A DNA stretch of 64,000 nucleotides from contig QOQW01000010.1 in the NCBI GenBank assembly GCA_003327425.1, positions 120,707 through 184,706 of the forward strand, given 5' to 3'. The position numbers were made by a program, and so were the translations under genes. Position 1 is the stretch's first letter. Every line of letters starts with the position of its first letter. The notes under the pieces are model-generated. The model searched no databases. It saw only the letters and a program-made list of their open reading frames with translations, and had not been told where the DNA came from. The stretch is from Candidatus Ozemibacter sibiricus. Lineage in GTDB: Bacteria; Muiribacteriota; Ozemobacteria; Ozemobacterales; Ozemobacteraceae. Shown here one piece after another: positions 52,702 to 61,060 of this stretch.

Positions 52702-55700
52702 TCAGCGTGGCGCCTGACCGGTTTCAGGCTTCTGGCAGAGGACGAGGAAGCCGCAATCGGCGCAGGGGGCGACCAGACCGGGAGGCCAGGTCTTCTCGCG
52801 ACGAATGGCTTCGACCAGGGTGATGGCCCAGGCCTCGAACTGCACGGTGTCGGGGTCGACGGGGCGCAGATCGACGCCCTGCGGCGTCAGGTAAGCCACG
52901 CACGCCTCGGGAAAGCTCAGCACGCCCCGATCGCCGAGGATGCCATGGCGGGCCGCGGCGAGATACAGCGCCATCTGCCGGGCATAGAGGGCGTGGGCCT
53001 CGGCATGGAAGGGGTGCGTCTTGTAATCGATGAGGCGGGTATGAGGCCCGTCGCGATCGACCCGGTCGATGAATCCCCGCACCAGGAACGGGCCCGACGG
53101 AGCCACCAGACGCAGATTGACCTCGGCTTCGACCAGCCAGGCGGTCGCGACCGCCAGCGGGGAGCGGGCATAGGCCTCGAGCAGGGCCGCCGCCCGCGGC
53201 CGGGCGAGCTGGCCCACCGCCCCGTGCAGCGGAACGAGCCGCTCCAGCAGAGCGGTGACAGACGGCCGGTTCGCAGAGTCGCCCCGGGGCTGATGGAAGA
53301 GCCGCAGGGTCTGATGCACGAGGTTGCCGACGCAAGCCGCCACTTCACGGGCGGACGGGGCATGGGAAGGAGCCGCCGACATCGGCCCGCCAGCGGGGGC
53401 GGACGGCTCGGCCCTGCCAGTCTCATCGACCGGAGGGAAGAACCACCCGACCTCGCGGGGAACCGGGGCGGGGCTCACCAATGGAGCGAGGTGCTGCCGG
53501 CCGAAGAAATACCGCCGCGGGCATTGCTCATACCGCTCGAGATCGGCCAGGGAAAAGACCTCCTCCCGGCCCTGGCGCCGCTTGACGGCGGGGGCGGGCT
53601 GCTCAAGGAAGGTGCGGACAGCCGCCAGCGCCGCAACAAGCGCCGGCAGATCGGGCGGGACGGGGGCGGCCGGCGCTTCGGCGGCTGGGCAGGCTCCGGC
53701 GGTGAGCCAGGCCTCGGCCAGGCCGGAAACGTCTTCCAGATCGCGGATCTGCCCGGCGGTTGGGTGGGCCTCGATCCAGGACCGCACGAAGGCCAGAGGC
53801 TCCTGCGAGTCGACCGACCGACGTTCGTGACCGGTGACGACCAGCAGCTCCTCGGCCCGCGTGAACGCGACGTAGAGTTTCCGAAGGTCCTCGGCCTCGG
53901 TGGCCGCCTTTTCCCGCTCCTGATAGGTCTCCCACGGGGGGTGCGCGGCGGTCCCCTTCGCCGGCCGCACCAGCAACCCCTCTTCGCGCGAGAAGCCGAT
54001 GCGATGGTCGGCCCGATAGGGTCGACGTTTGAGATCGGGCAGGATGACCAGCGGGAATTCCAGCCCCTTGGCCTTGTGGATGGTCATGATCTTGACCGCC
54101 CCGCGATCGTCGAGACCCAGGCCGGCTTCTTCCTCCTCGATATCGGAGCCAAGCACCCGATCATGCCAGGCCAGGAAATCGCGCAAGGTGGTGAAGACGC
54201 CGCTCTGCTCGAAGCCGCGCACCACCGCGATGAACTTGGCCAGATTGTTCTCGAGTCGGCGCCGCCGCAGGTCGTTGGCCTGGGCCGCCGCATACTCGCG
54301 GAATCCCGCCTCCTCGATCAAATGGTAGACGAGATCGAGCACCCCCATCGTCAGGCTGCAGGTCCGCAGCTCGGCGAAGAAGCGGGCGAACCGATGGGCC
54401 CGCTCGGGCAGCCGCTCGGGTGCCTGGCGGCGACGCCGCTCGAGGCGCACCCAGAGCGGCTCCCGCTCGCCATCGGACGTCTTTCGCCCCGCCGACCGCC
54501 GGCCTTCCCTGACCATCCCTTTCTCCGCCCCTGCCGACGGGGCGATGGGCTCATCCGCCAGGTCGGGCGGCTCGTCGAGGGCGAGGTCGGCCAGTTCGGC
54601 GTCGGTCAGCCCGAACAGCGGCCCGCTCAGGATCTTCACCAGCGAATGATCATGGTATGGATTGACGAGCAGGCGCAGGAAGGCCACCAGCTCGGCGATC
54701 TCGCACCGGTCGTAGAAGCCGAGGCCACCGGTCATCTGGTAGGGTACGCCCCGTTCGAGGAAGGCATCCTCGAAGGACGCCGGCAGCCGCCGAATGGAAG
54801 GCACGATGACCGCCACGTCGCCGAACGCCAGGGGCCGCCCCGTTTTGACGACCCGCAGCCCGCCCGCCACCAATCGCTTGATCAGCTCGGCGATGGCGGC
54901 CGCCTGGTCGCGGGGGTTCTCGGAACCGGTCAGCAGGCAGGCCACCGGCTGCGGCCGCGCCGACGGCCCCAGGTGCGAGATCTGCTCGCGCTGTTCGGCC
55001 GGCAGCCCGGCGGGCAGCCCCGGGGCAATGGCGGCATTGGCCAGCTCGACCACTTCCTGGCACGACCGGAAATTCTCGCGCAGCACAATCTCGCGCGTGC
55101 CCCGGAAATCGACGAACGTCGACACCTCGGCGCCCTGGAACCGGTAGATGCTCTGTCGGAAATCGCCGACCACGGTGAGATGCCCGTCGCGCCCGGCGAG
55201 GATCCGCTCGACGATCCGCAACTGCTCGCGGTTGTTGTCCTGGAACTCGTCGATCAGGAAGACCCGGGGCCCCGCCCCGCTGCCGGTCTCCTGCCATTCT
55301 CGCACCAGCGCCTCGCCGCGCAGGAGGATCTCGTCGAAATCCATCAGATGCCGCTCCTGCAGGGCATTGAGATACATGGCGTAGAATCGGTGCAGCCAAT
55401 CCAGCACCCGCTGCTCGGTGGCGGTCAGCGGCACCCCGCGCGCGGCCGCCGCCCGCCGCACCTCGGCCTGGAAGTCGGCCGGCCCGAGCAGGAAGCGCCG
55501 GATCCGCCCCAGGGCCCGCGGGAACTCGCGCACCAACGCCTGCGCCTCCGGCGGGTCGAACCCTTCGGCGGAGCTGGTCAAGCGTTCGGCGAACGCCGCT
55601 TCGAAGGCCTCGCGCACCTCCTCGAGCAGCAATTGACGGGCGGTCTCGGCGACGGTAGCATCCGAGCCGTCGAGCCCGGCCGCGAAGGGGTCGCGCCGCA

Positions 55701-56232
55701 GCAGCCACCCCAGGAACCCGTGGAAGGTGTTGACCTGCATCTCATGGAACAGTCGTGGCGACAGGCCCCGTTTGGCGACCAGCCGCTGCTTCAGCTCGGC
55801 CGCCGCCTTGCGGGTATAGGTCACGGCCACCAGGTCCCGGGGAGGGACTCCTTGCTCGAGCAGGGCCGCAATGCGGCGAGTCAGCACCTCGGTCTTGCCC
55901 GAGCCGGCCCCCGCCACGATCTTCAGGCGACCCATCGGCGGCGCTTCGATGGCCGCTCGCTGGTCGGCCGTCAATGAGCTTTCCTGGGCATCGGGAGCTG
56001 GAGAAGGTGCGACCGACGGCTCTGCCGCGACGACGGGCGGCGCTGCAGCGACCGCCGGCGGCGCTCCGGCCGAGGTCGACACCGAGGCCGCGGGCGAGGC
56101 TCCCGCCGCCGCCGGAGCGGGCGAGGGAGCGACCTCGGACGAGGGGACAGACCCAGACGAGGGCGAGGGAGCGGGCGACGCCAGATCCGACGGCGAGGGC
56201 ACCGAAAGCTTGGCGGGCCGTTCGTTCGTCAT
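52702..56232 (-). CDS. UvrD-type helicase / PD-(D/E)XK nuclease fusion (AddA/RecB-like)
   Basis: Predicted 1176 aa. After an Ala/Pro/Ser-rich N-terminal ~100 residues, superfamily 1 motifs follow: VAGAGSGKTEVLTRR (Walker A), VTYTRKAAAELKQR, QVNTFHGFLGWLL, FLIDEFQDNNREQLRI (II), VVGDFRQSIYRFQGAEV (III), LRENFRSCQEVVEL (IV), IMTIHKAKGLEFPLVI (V) and LYVAFTRAEELLVVTGH (VI). The C-terminal nuclease has YEQCPRRYFFG, RLIDYKTH (catalytic IDYKT) and CADCGFLVLC, so four cysteines suggest a 4Fe-4S nuclease as in AddB/Cas4. Start 56232 has GAGGT 4 nt upstream, 29 nt after the stop of a second such enzyme. Likely processes double-strand breaks. Confidence 0.88.
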   Translation of the reverse strand: MTNERPAKLSVPSPSDLASPAPSPSSGSVPSSEVAPSPAPAAAGASPAASVSTSAGAPPAVAAAPPVVAAEPSVAPSPAPDAQESSLTADQRAAIEAPPMGRLKIVAGAGSGKTEVLTRRIAALLEQGVPPRDLVAVTYTRKAAAELKQRLVAKRGLSPRLFHEMQVNTFHGFLGWLLRRDPFAAGLDGSDATVAETARQLLLEEVREAFEAAFAERLTSSAEGFDPPEAQALVREFPRALGRIRRFLLGPADFQAEVRRAAAARGVPLTATEQRVLDWLHRFYAMYLNALQERHLMDFDEILLRGEALVREWQETGSGAGPRVFLIDEFQDNNREQLRIVERILAGRDGHLTVVGDFRQSIYRFQGAEVSTFVDFRGTREIVLRENFRSCQEVVELANAAIAPGLPAGLPAEQREQISHLGPSARPQPVACLLTGSENPRDQAAAIAELIKRLVAGGLRVVKTGRPLAFGDVAVIVPSIRRLPASFEDAFLERGVPYQMTGGLGFYDRCEIAELVAFLRLLVNPYHDHSLVKILSGPLFGLTDAELADLALDEPPDLADEPIAPSAGAEKGMVREGRRSAGRKTSDGEREPLWVRLERRRRQAPERLPERAHRFARFFAELRTCSLTMGVLDLVYHLIEEAGFREYAAAQANDLRRRRLENNLAKFIAVVRGFEQSGVFTTLRDFLAWHDRVLGSDIEEEEAGLGLDDRGAVKIMTIHKAKGLEFPLVILPDLKRRPYRADHRIGFSREEGLLVRPAKGTAAHPPWETYQEREKAATEAEDLRKLYVAFTRAEELLVVTGHERRSVDSQEPLAFVRSWIEAHPTAGQIRDLEDVSGLAEAWLTAGACPAAEAPAAPVPPDLPALVAALAAVRTFLEQPAPAVKRRQGREEVFSLADLERYEQCPRRYFFGRQHLAPLVSPAPVPREVGWFFPPVDETGRAEPSAPAGGPMSAAPSHAPSAREVAACVGNLVHQTLRLFHQPRGDSANRPSVTALLERLVPLHGAVGQLARPRAAALLEAYARSPLAVATAWLVEAEVNLRLVAPSGPFLVRGFIDRVDRDGPHTRLIDYKTHPFHAEAHALYARQMALYLAAARHGILGDRGVLSFPEACVAYLTPQGVDLRPVDPDTVQFEAWAITLVEAIRREKTWPPGLVAPCADCGFLVLCQKPETGQAPR

Positions 56233-56261
56233 CGCCACCTCAACGCCATCGCATCGCCTTT

Positions 56262-59200
56262 TCAGTCGGCCTCGGCCGCCGCGACCGGCGCGGCCCCGGG
56301 CTCCGCCTCGCCGGACAGATCGTCGAACGGACGGTCTTTGAGGAAGGCGAGCCGCTCCTGGCAGAACGACACGAACTCGCAGGCCCGGCGCAGGCAGGTC
56401 GACGCCCCCTCGGCGTCGAGCGGACGGCAATCGAAGGTCCGATCGCTGGCGATGCGCTGGAGCAGCGCGGCCAGATCGGCCTCGAACCGGGCGAACCGCT
56501 CGGGATCGACGGGGCAGCCCCAGGCCGGGCCGCCCCCCAGGTTGAGCGCCGCCGATCGCAAGAACCCGGCCGACATCGGCCGCCGCCCCTTGGCGTAGGG
56601 TTCCTTGCGCAGATAGAGCGTGACCACGGCGGGGCGATCCAGGCGGGCCGGCACCTGGACCGCCGTGGCGTTGGCCGACCGGCCTGCTGCCCCGGCCGCT
56701 GCCTCAGTACCCTCGGCCGGCGGGCGACGCACGCGCAAGCTCGCCAGATGCCGAGCCGCCAGCAGGTAGAACGGCATCTGGATCTCCGGCGCCAACCCGC
56801 CTTCCTCGGGAAGGACCCGCTCCAGAAGGGTCTCGCTGCTGCGCGTGGTGGTGGTGGTCTTGTAGTCGATGATCCAGGTGCCCTGGCCATCGGGAGTCTC
56901 GACGACCCGGTCGAACCGCCCAGCACACCGAAAGCCCGCACAGGTGAACTCGAACCCGGCCTCGACCAGCGGCCGCCCGCCGAACGGCACCTGGCCGTGG
57001 GCGTAGATTGCCGCCACATACCAGTCGAGCGACTGCCGGGCCAGGGCCCGCCGCCCCGCCCGCGCCAACGGCCCCAGGTGGGCCAGCTCGGGCTCGCCAT
57101 GCCGCTCCCACAGCTCGTTCAGCGCGGCGGCCGGCGGTCGAAACCCGTGCGCCCAGGGCGAGCCGTCGGCATGCAGGGCCTCCAGGCAGGCATGCAAGGC
57201 CCGCCCCAGGGCCAGCGACGGGTCGGCGGCCTCGCGCGGGTCGCGCACCCGCAGCACATGCTTGAAGAAGAACCGGCGCGGGCACTCGAGATAGGCCTCA
57301 AGGGCCGACGCCGTGAACCGGAAATCGGCCGGCAGGCGCACCTGATCGACCGCCGGCGGCGGCGGGGGTGCCGGCCGCAACCGATCGAAGAAGCGAATCG
57401 CGCCCTCGTCGGCCGGGTGCTGCTCCCGCCACAGTTTCTCCAGGGCGGCCCGGTCGGCTTCGCTCAGCGCGGCCAGGCGTACCCGCGCCTCGCTCAGCGA
57501 CAAGGGGCGCTCATCGAGCGCCGCCGCTTGCGGCTCGAGGCCGATCTCGCGCAGGAAAGGCGCGGGCGAGACCGGATCGTGGCCGACCCGCTGGGGCCAC
57601 GTCAGCACCAGCCCTTCCTGCGCACGGGTCATGGCGACGAAGAACAGCCGGCGTTCCTCTTCGAGATGGTCTTCGGCATCGCTCGGATACGGATTGTAGA
57701 ACGGCACCGCCGGCCGCCGCGCATCGAGCCGCGCCTGCAAAAGGTTCAGCCCGCCGGCCGGCAGCAGGCGGTCCTCGCGCATCGCGACCGGGAAGACCCC
57801 CTCGCTCAGCCCGACCACGAAGACCACCGGAAACTCCAGCCCCTTCGACTGATGGACGGTCATCAGCCGCACCCCGCCGTCCCCTTCCTCGCCGGTCTCT
57901 TCGAGGGTCGACGCGAAATAGGTCAGCATCTCGTCGAGATTCGGCAGCAGATCGCGCAACCGCGGCTCGCTCCCGTGCTGGCGCGCCCAGACCTCGGCGA
58001 AATCGGCCACCATGGTGCGCAGCAGGAAGACATGGCGCGCCGCCGGCGCCGCCGGGTCGACCAGCGATTCCCGCACCGTCAGCAGCAGACGGGCCAGCAC
58101 CGTGGTCACCGGCAGGTCGCCCGCCGCGCGCAGCATCCGCCACGTCTCGGCGAAGCCCGCCGCCCGCCGCACCGTTTCCGCCTCGCCCGGGGCCAGCCCC
58201 TTCCCGACGGCGCCCCCACCATGCTCGGCGGCCGACGCGGCGGGCGCGGCGGCCGGCGCATCGGCTTCGCCCCGCCCCGAAGTTTCGGGCGAGGGTGCTG
58301 GTTCGGCGCCCGTCGCTCCCGCCACGACCACCTGGTCGAGGAATCGATCGAGAAAGCGGTCGAGAAAGGGGTCGAGACCGCCGGCCCCGCCCGCCTCGGC
58401 CAGCGTGCTCTGCACCCACAGCGGGTCAAGGTGGAACAGGGGCGACGCGAAGGCCCGCCGCAACGCCTCCTCCCGGGCTTCCCCCTCGGTGCCGGCCGCC
58501 TTCAGCAGCGAAATCAGGGTGGTCACCTCTTCCGACCGGAAGAACTTCATGTCGGCGGCGATCCGGAACGGCACGTGCAGGGCGCGCAGCGCCTCGCTCA
58601 GCAGGTCGATCTGATAGTTGTTCCGGACCAGGATCGCCACCTCGTCGGGCGCGAACCGCCGATGCGCTCCGTAGACCAGCAGGGAAGCGACCCGACGGGC
58701 GACGAAGCGGGCCTCGGCCAGCTCGTCGGCCGCCGCCTGCACCTCGACGAAGCCGGTCCGGCCGCTGCGCGCTTCCAACGTCTCTTCCCCAGACCCGGAC
58801 CCGCCCCCTTTCTCGCCGGCATGGCCAGACCTCCGATCGCGCCAGGCCAGCCGCTGCGCCGCCGCCAGGATGACCGGCGCATTCCGGTAGTTGATGCCGA
58901 GGGGAAAGACCCGGGCTTTGAACCGCTGCCGGAACGCGCCTTCCTTCCCCATCATGCCGGGATTGGCCCCGCGGAATCGGTAGATGCTCTGCCGCGGATC
59001 GCCGATGACCATGACCCGCGGCTTGTCGACGCCTTCCAGCAGCAGCGACAGCAGGTGGAACTGGGCCGGGTCCGTATCCTGGAACTCGTCGATCAGCACC
59101 ACCTTGAATTTCTCGCGATAGAACCGCGCCGCTTCGGGATCGGCCAGCACTTGCACCGCCAACCGGATCAGATCGCGGAAATCGAGGTAGTTTCCCTTCT

Positions 59201-59852
59201 CGCGTTCGGCTTCATACGCCCGATAGAGCGCCAGCAATTCGCGCAATCGGGCCAACACGCGGGGGGAGAAGACGGCCCCCCCCTCCCGCTCGCCCGCCGG
59301 GTCGGCTCCCGTCTGGCCAGGATCGGCCGGCAACACGGCAGCCAGATCGTCCGGCGATACCAGGTTCGACTTCAGCAGAGCGATGAAGGTCAGCACCTCC
59401 TGCTGGAATCCGCGCTTGTGCAACACGGGGCCGAACACCGGGAAGGCCGCCGGATCGAGCCGGGCGACCAGCCCCCCGAACAGCAGGGCCTCCTTGAACC
59501 CGGTCAGCAACTGGAACTCGGGATGGATGCCGACCCGGTGGAACTGCTCACGCAGCATCCGGGCGCAAAAGGAATGGAAGGTCGAGATCCAGCACTCGTC
59601 GAACCCGTAGGGATAGTACGACAGCACCCGCTCGCGCAGCTCGGTGGCCGCTTTGTCGGAGAACGAGAGGGCCAGGCATTCCTTCATGCGCAGCCCTTCG
59701 TTCAGCAGCTTGCCCAGCAGCACGGCGATGGTGCGGGTCTTGCCGGTGCCGGGGCCGGCCAGCACCAAGGCCGGCCCGGTCAGCCCGCGGACGATCTTCC
59801 GCTGCTGTTCGTTGAGCTTCTCGAGATCGGCGGCCAGCGCCTCGACCATCAT
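56262..59852 (-). CDS. Second UvrD-type helicase / PD-(D/E)XK nuclease fusion
   Basis: Predicted 1196 aa. Motifs in order: LAGPGTGKTRTIAVLLG (Walker A, about residue 32), LSFSDKAATELRERV, ISTFHSFCARMLRE, VLIDEFQDTDPAQFHLL, VIGDPRQSIYRFRGANPG, LGINYRNAPVILA, LMTVHQSKGLEFPVVFV, FFVAMTRAQEGLVLTW, then nuclease ECPRRFFFKHVL, WIIDYKTTTT and CLRRACEFVSFC. The Cys set (one before, three after the nuclease core) again suggests a 4Fe-4S cluster. Both walker and nuclease sites look intact in both paralogues, unlike AddAB where AddB's helicase is degenerate. It follows the PII-like gene by 68 nt. The first Met pair is at 59852. Confidence 0.88.
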   Translation of the reverse strand: MMVEALAADLEKLNEQQRKIVRGLTGPALVLAGPGTGKTRTIAVLLGKLLNEGLRMKECLALSFSDKAATELRERVLSYYPYGFDECWISTFHSFCARMLREQFHRVGIHPEFQLLTGFKEALLFGGLVARLDPAAFPVFGPVLHKRGFQQEVLTFIALLKSNLVSPDDLAAVLPADPGQTGADPAGEREGGAVFSPRVLARLRELLALYRAYEAEREKGNYLDFRDLIRLAVQVLADPEAARFYREKFKVVLIDEFQDTDPAQFHLLSLLLEGVDKPRVMVIGDPRQSIYRFRGANPGMMGKEGAFRQRFKARVFPLGINYRNAPVILAAAQRLAWRDRRSGHAGEKGGGSGSGEETLEARSGRTGFVEVQAAADELAEARFVARRVASLLVYGAHRRFAPDEVAILVRNNYQIDLLSEALRALHVPFRIAADMKFFRSEEVTTLISLLKAAGTEGEAREEALRRAFASPLFHLDPLWVQSTLAEAGGAGGLDPFLDRFLDRFLDQVVVAGATGAEPAPSPETSGRGEADAPAAAPAASAAEHGGGAVGKGLAPGEAETVRRAAGFAETWRMLRAAGDLPVTTVLARLLLTVRESLVDPAAPAARHVFLLRTMVADFAEVWARQHGSEPRLRDLLPNLDEMLTYFASTLEETGEEGDGGVRLMTVHQSKGLEFPVVFVVGLSEGVFPVAMREDRLLPAGGLNLLQARLDARRPAVPFYNPYPSDAEDHLEEERRLFFVAMTRAQEGLVLTWPQRVGHDPVSPAPFLREIGLEPQAAALDERPLSLSEARVRLAALSEADRAALEKLWREQHPADEGAIRFFDRLRPAPPPPPAVDQVRLPADFRFTASALEAYLECPRRFFFKHVLRVRDPREAADPSLALGRALHACLEALHADGSPWAHGFRPPAAALNELWERHGEPELAHLGPLARAGRRALARQSLDWYVAAIYAHGQVPFGGRPLVEAGFEFTCAGFRCAGRFDRVVETPDGQGTWIIDYKTTTTTRSSETLLERVLPEEGGLAPEIQMPFYLLAARHLASLRVRRPPAEGTEAAAGAAGRSANATAVQVPARLDRPAVVTLYLRKEPYAKGRRPMSAGFLRSAALNLGGGPAWGCPVDPERFARFEADLAALLQRIASDRTFDCRPLDAEGASTCLRRACEFVSFCQERLAFLKDRPFDDLSGEAEPGAAPVAAAEAD

Positions 59853-59920
59853 GCCGTCTCTGCGTCTCCCCTCCGCACGTGTGCCATCGCGGGTAGCGTA
59901 CAACCACCGACCTCGCCGGC

Positions 59921-61060
59921 TCAAGAGGCTTGGTGGGAAAACAGGAACGAGGCTTCGATGACTTGCAGCAAGCCATGGGAATCGGCGTTGGCCGCCAGGA
60001 CCCGCGACAGCGCCTCCAGCAACGAGGCTTCCCGCTGGGCAGGCACGCAGATGATGCCGCGTTCCCGCGCCATGTTCCGGCTCTCGGCCTGTCCGGTCAG
60101 GTCGACCAATTGGACCCGGGAGAGGGTGGCGCCGGGCGCGCCGGCTTCCATGGCCGCCTGGACGAAGGCATCGCCATCCCCGTCGGGGCACACGAAGCAG
60201 ATCTCCCGGTGGGTGCCGGCCGCCGTCGGGCGCCGGCCAGGCAGCGGACGACCGTCGAACACCCGCTTCCGCCACGTCGTGCCCTGTTTCAAGTCGTCGA
60301 TCGCGGCGATGATCTGCTCGAGGCTGGCGGCATGCTCCTGGCGGCCGAGGCGCAGCAGGGAATCCATCAGGCCCGCCCGCACCGGCGTCTGGTAGAGGAT
60401 CCCCCCGCCGGGCCGATCGAGCCGCCCCTCTTCGATCAAGAGCGCCTGCAGCCCATCGGCATCGTGGGTCGGCACGATCAGCTGTACCAGTTCCTTCTCG
60501 GGGGGAATGGTGATCCGGATCAACCCGAGCCGATCGCGCACCCCGGCCCCCTGCCCGCGACTGACGATCGGCACCCCGGCGCCCAGAAGGAGCGCCAGAC
60601 GCGGCAGGGTGTCCTCGGCCCCCGATACCGACTGGATGCCCGTGATCAACGTGAGATCGGTGGGCAGGTGGCCGGTCGGCGGGGCCAGGCCCGGCAAGGC
60701 CGGCAGGGCCGGCGGCCGGAGTGCGGCACACTCACGCACCTCCTGCGCATAGAGCGTCCCGTTCCCCGGCGTGCGCAGGTCGAGCGCCCGGGCGAGGTGA
60801 TGCAGGAGGGGCATGGCCTCGGCCGCCGCCACCGACCAGCGGAACATCTCCATGGGACTGTCGCTCAGTTCCATGTCGAGTCCGAGCAGCCGCCACAGGC
60901 GGTTGTGCAGCCGCAGCCGCACGCAGCGCGCCTTCTCGATGAGCACCGCGGGCAGGCCCAGGGCGGCCAGGGTGCGCAGCGCCTGCTCGCTCTGGGCCTG
61001 ATGGACCGCCAGAGTGATCCGCGCTCGCGTTTCCCAGGTTGGCCAGGAATCAGCCGGCAT
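59921..61060 (-). CDS. Protein of three PII-like modules
   Basis: Predicted 379 aa, cytoplasmic. Three ferredoxin-like segments can be read: about 10-110 (ARITLAVHQAQSEQALRTLA), about 130-235 (GLIRITIPPEKELVQLIVPT, then LQALLIEEGRLDRPGGGILY, very like the PII beta-alpha-beta with the GxGxxY-type end) and about 280-375 (EICFVCPDGDGDAFVQAAME, ARERGIICVPAQREASLLE). It overlaps the DUF1538 gene by 11 bp. PII proteins sense nucleotides or 2-oxoglutarate and gate transporters, so this is a candidate regulator of the DUF1538 protein. Confidence 0.6.
   Translation of the reverse strand: MPADSWPTWETRARITLAVHQAQSEQALRTLAALGLPAVLIEKARCVRLRLHNRLWRLLGLDMELSDSPMEMFRWSVAAAEAMPLLHHLARALDLRTPGNGTLYAQEVRECAALRPPALPALPGLAPPTGHLPTDLTLITGIQSVSGAEDTLPRLALLLGAGVPIVSRGQGAGVRDRLGLIRITIPPEKELVQLIVPTHDADGLQALLIEEGRLDRPGGGILYQTPVRAGLMDSLLRLGRQEHAASLEQIIAAIDDLKQGTTWRKRVFDGRPLPGRRPTAAGTHREICFVCPDGDGDAFVQAAMEAGAPGATLSRVQLVDLTGQAESRNMARERGIICVPAQREASLLEALSRVLAANADSHGLLQVIEASFLFSHQAS

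Noticed and set aside
52702..59852. Calling the two helicases addA and addB
   Set aside because: Both keep all helicase motifs and both have nuclease cores, so neither fits AddB, and AdnAB-like or other assignments remain open.
52618..60395. Very long plus-strand open frames opposite the helicase-nuclease genes
   Set aside because: They are Gln/Gly/Arg/Pro-rich, lack ribosome sites and domains, and are antisense to genes with complete conserved motifs. GC-rich third codon positions produce such shadows.
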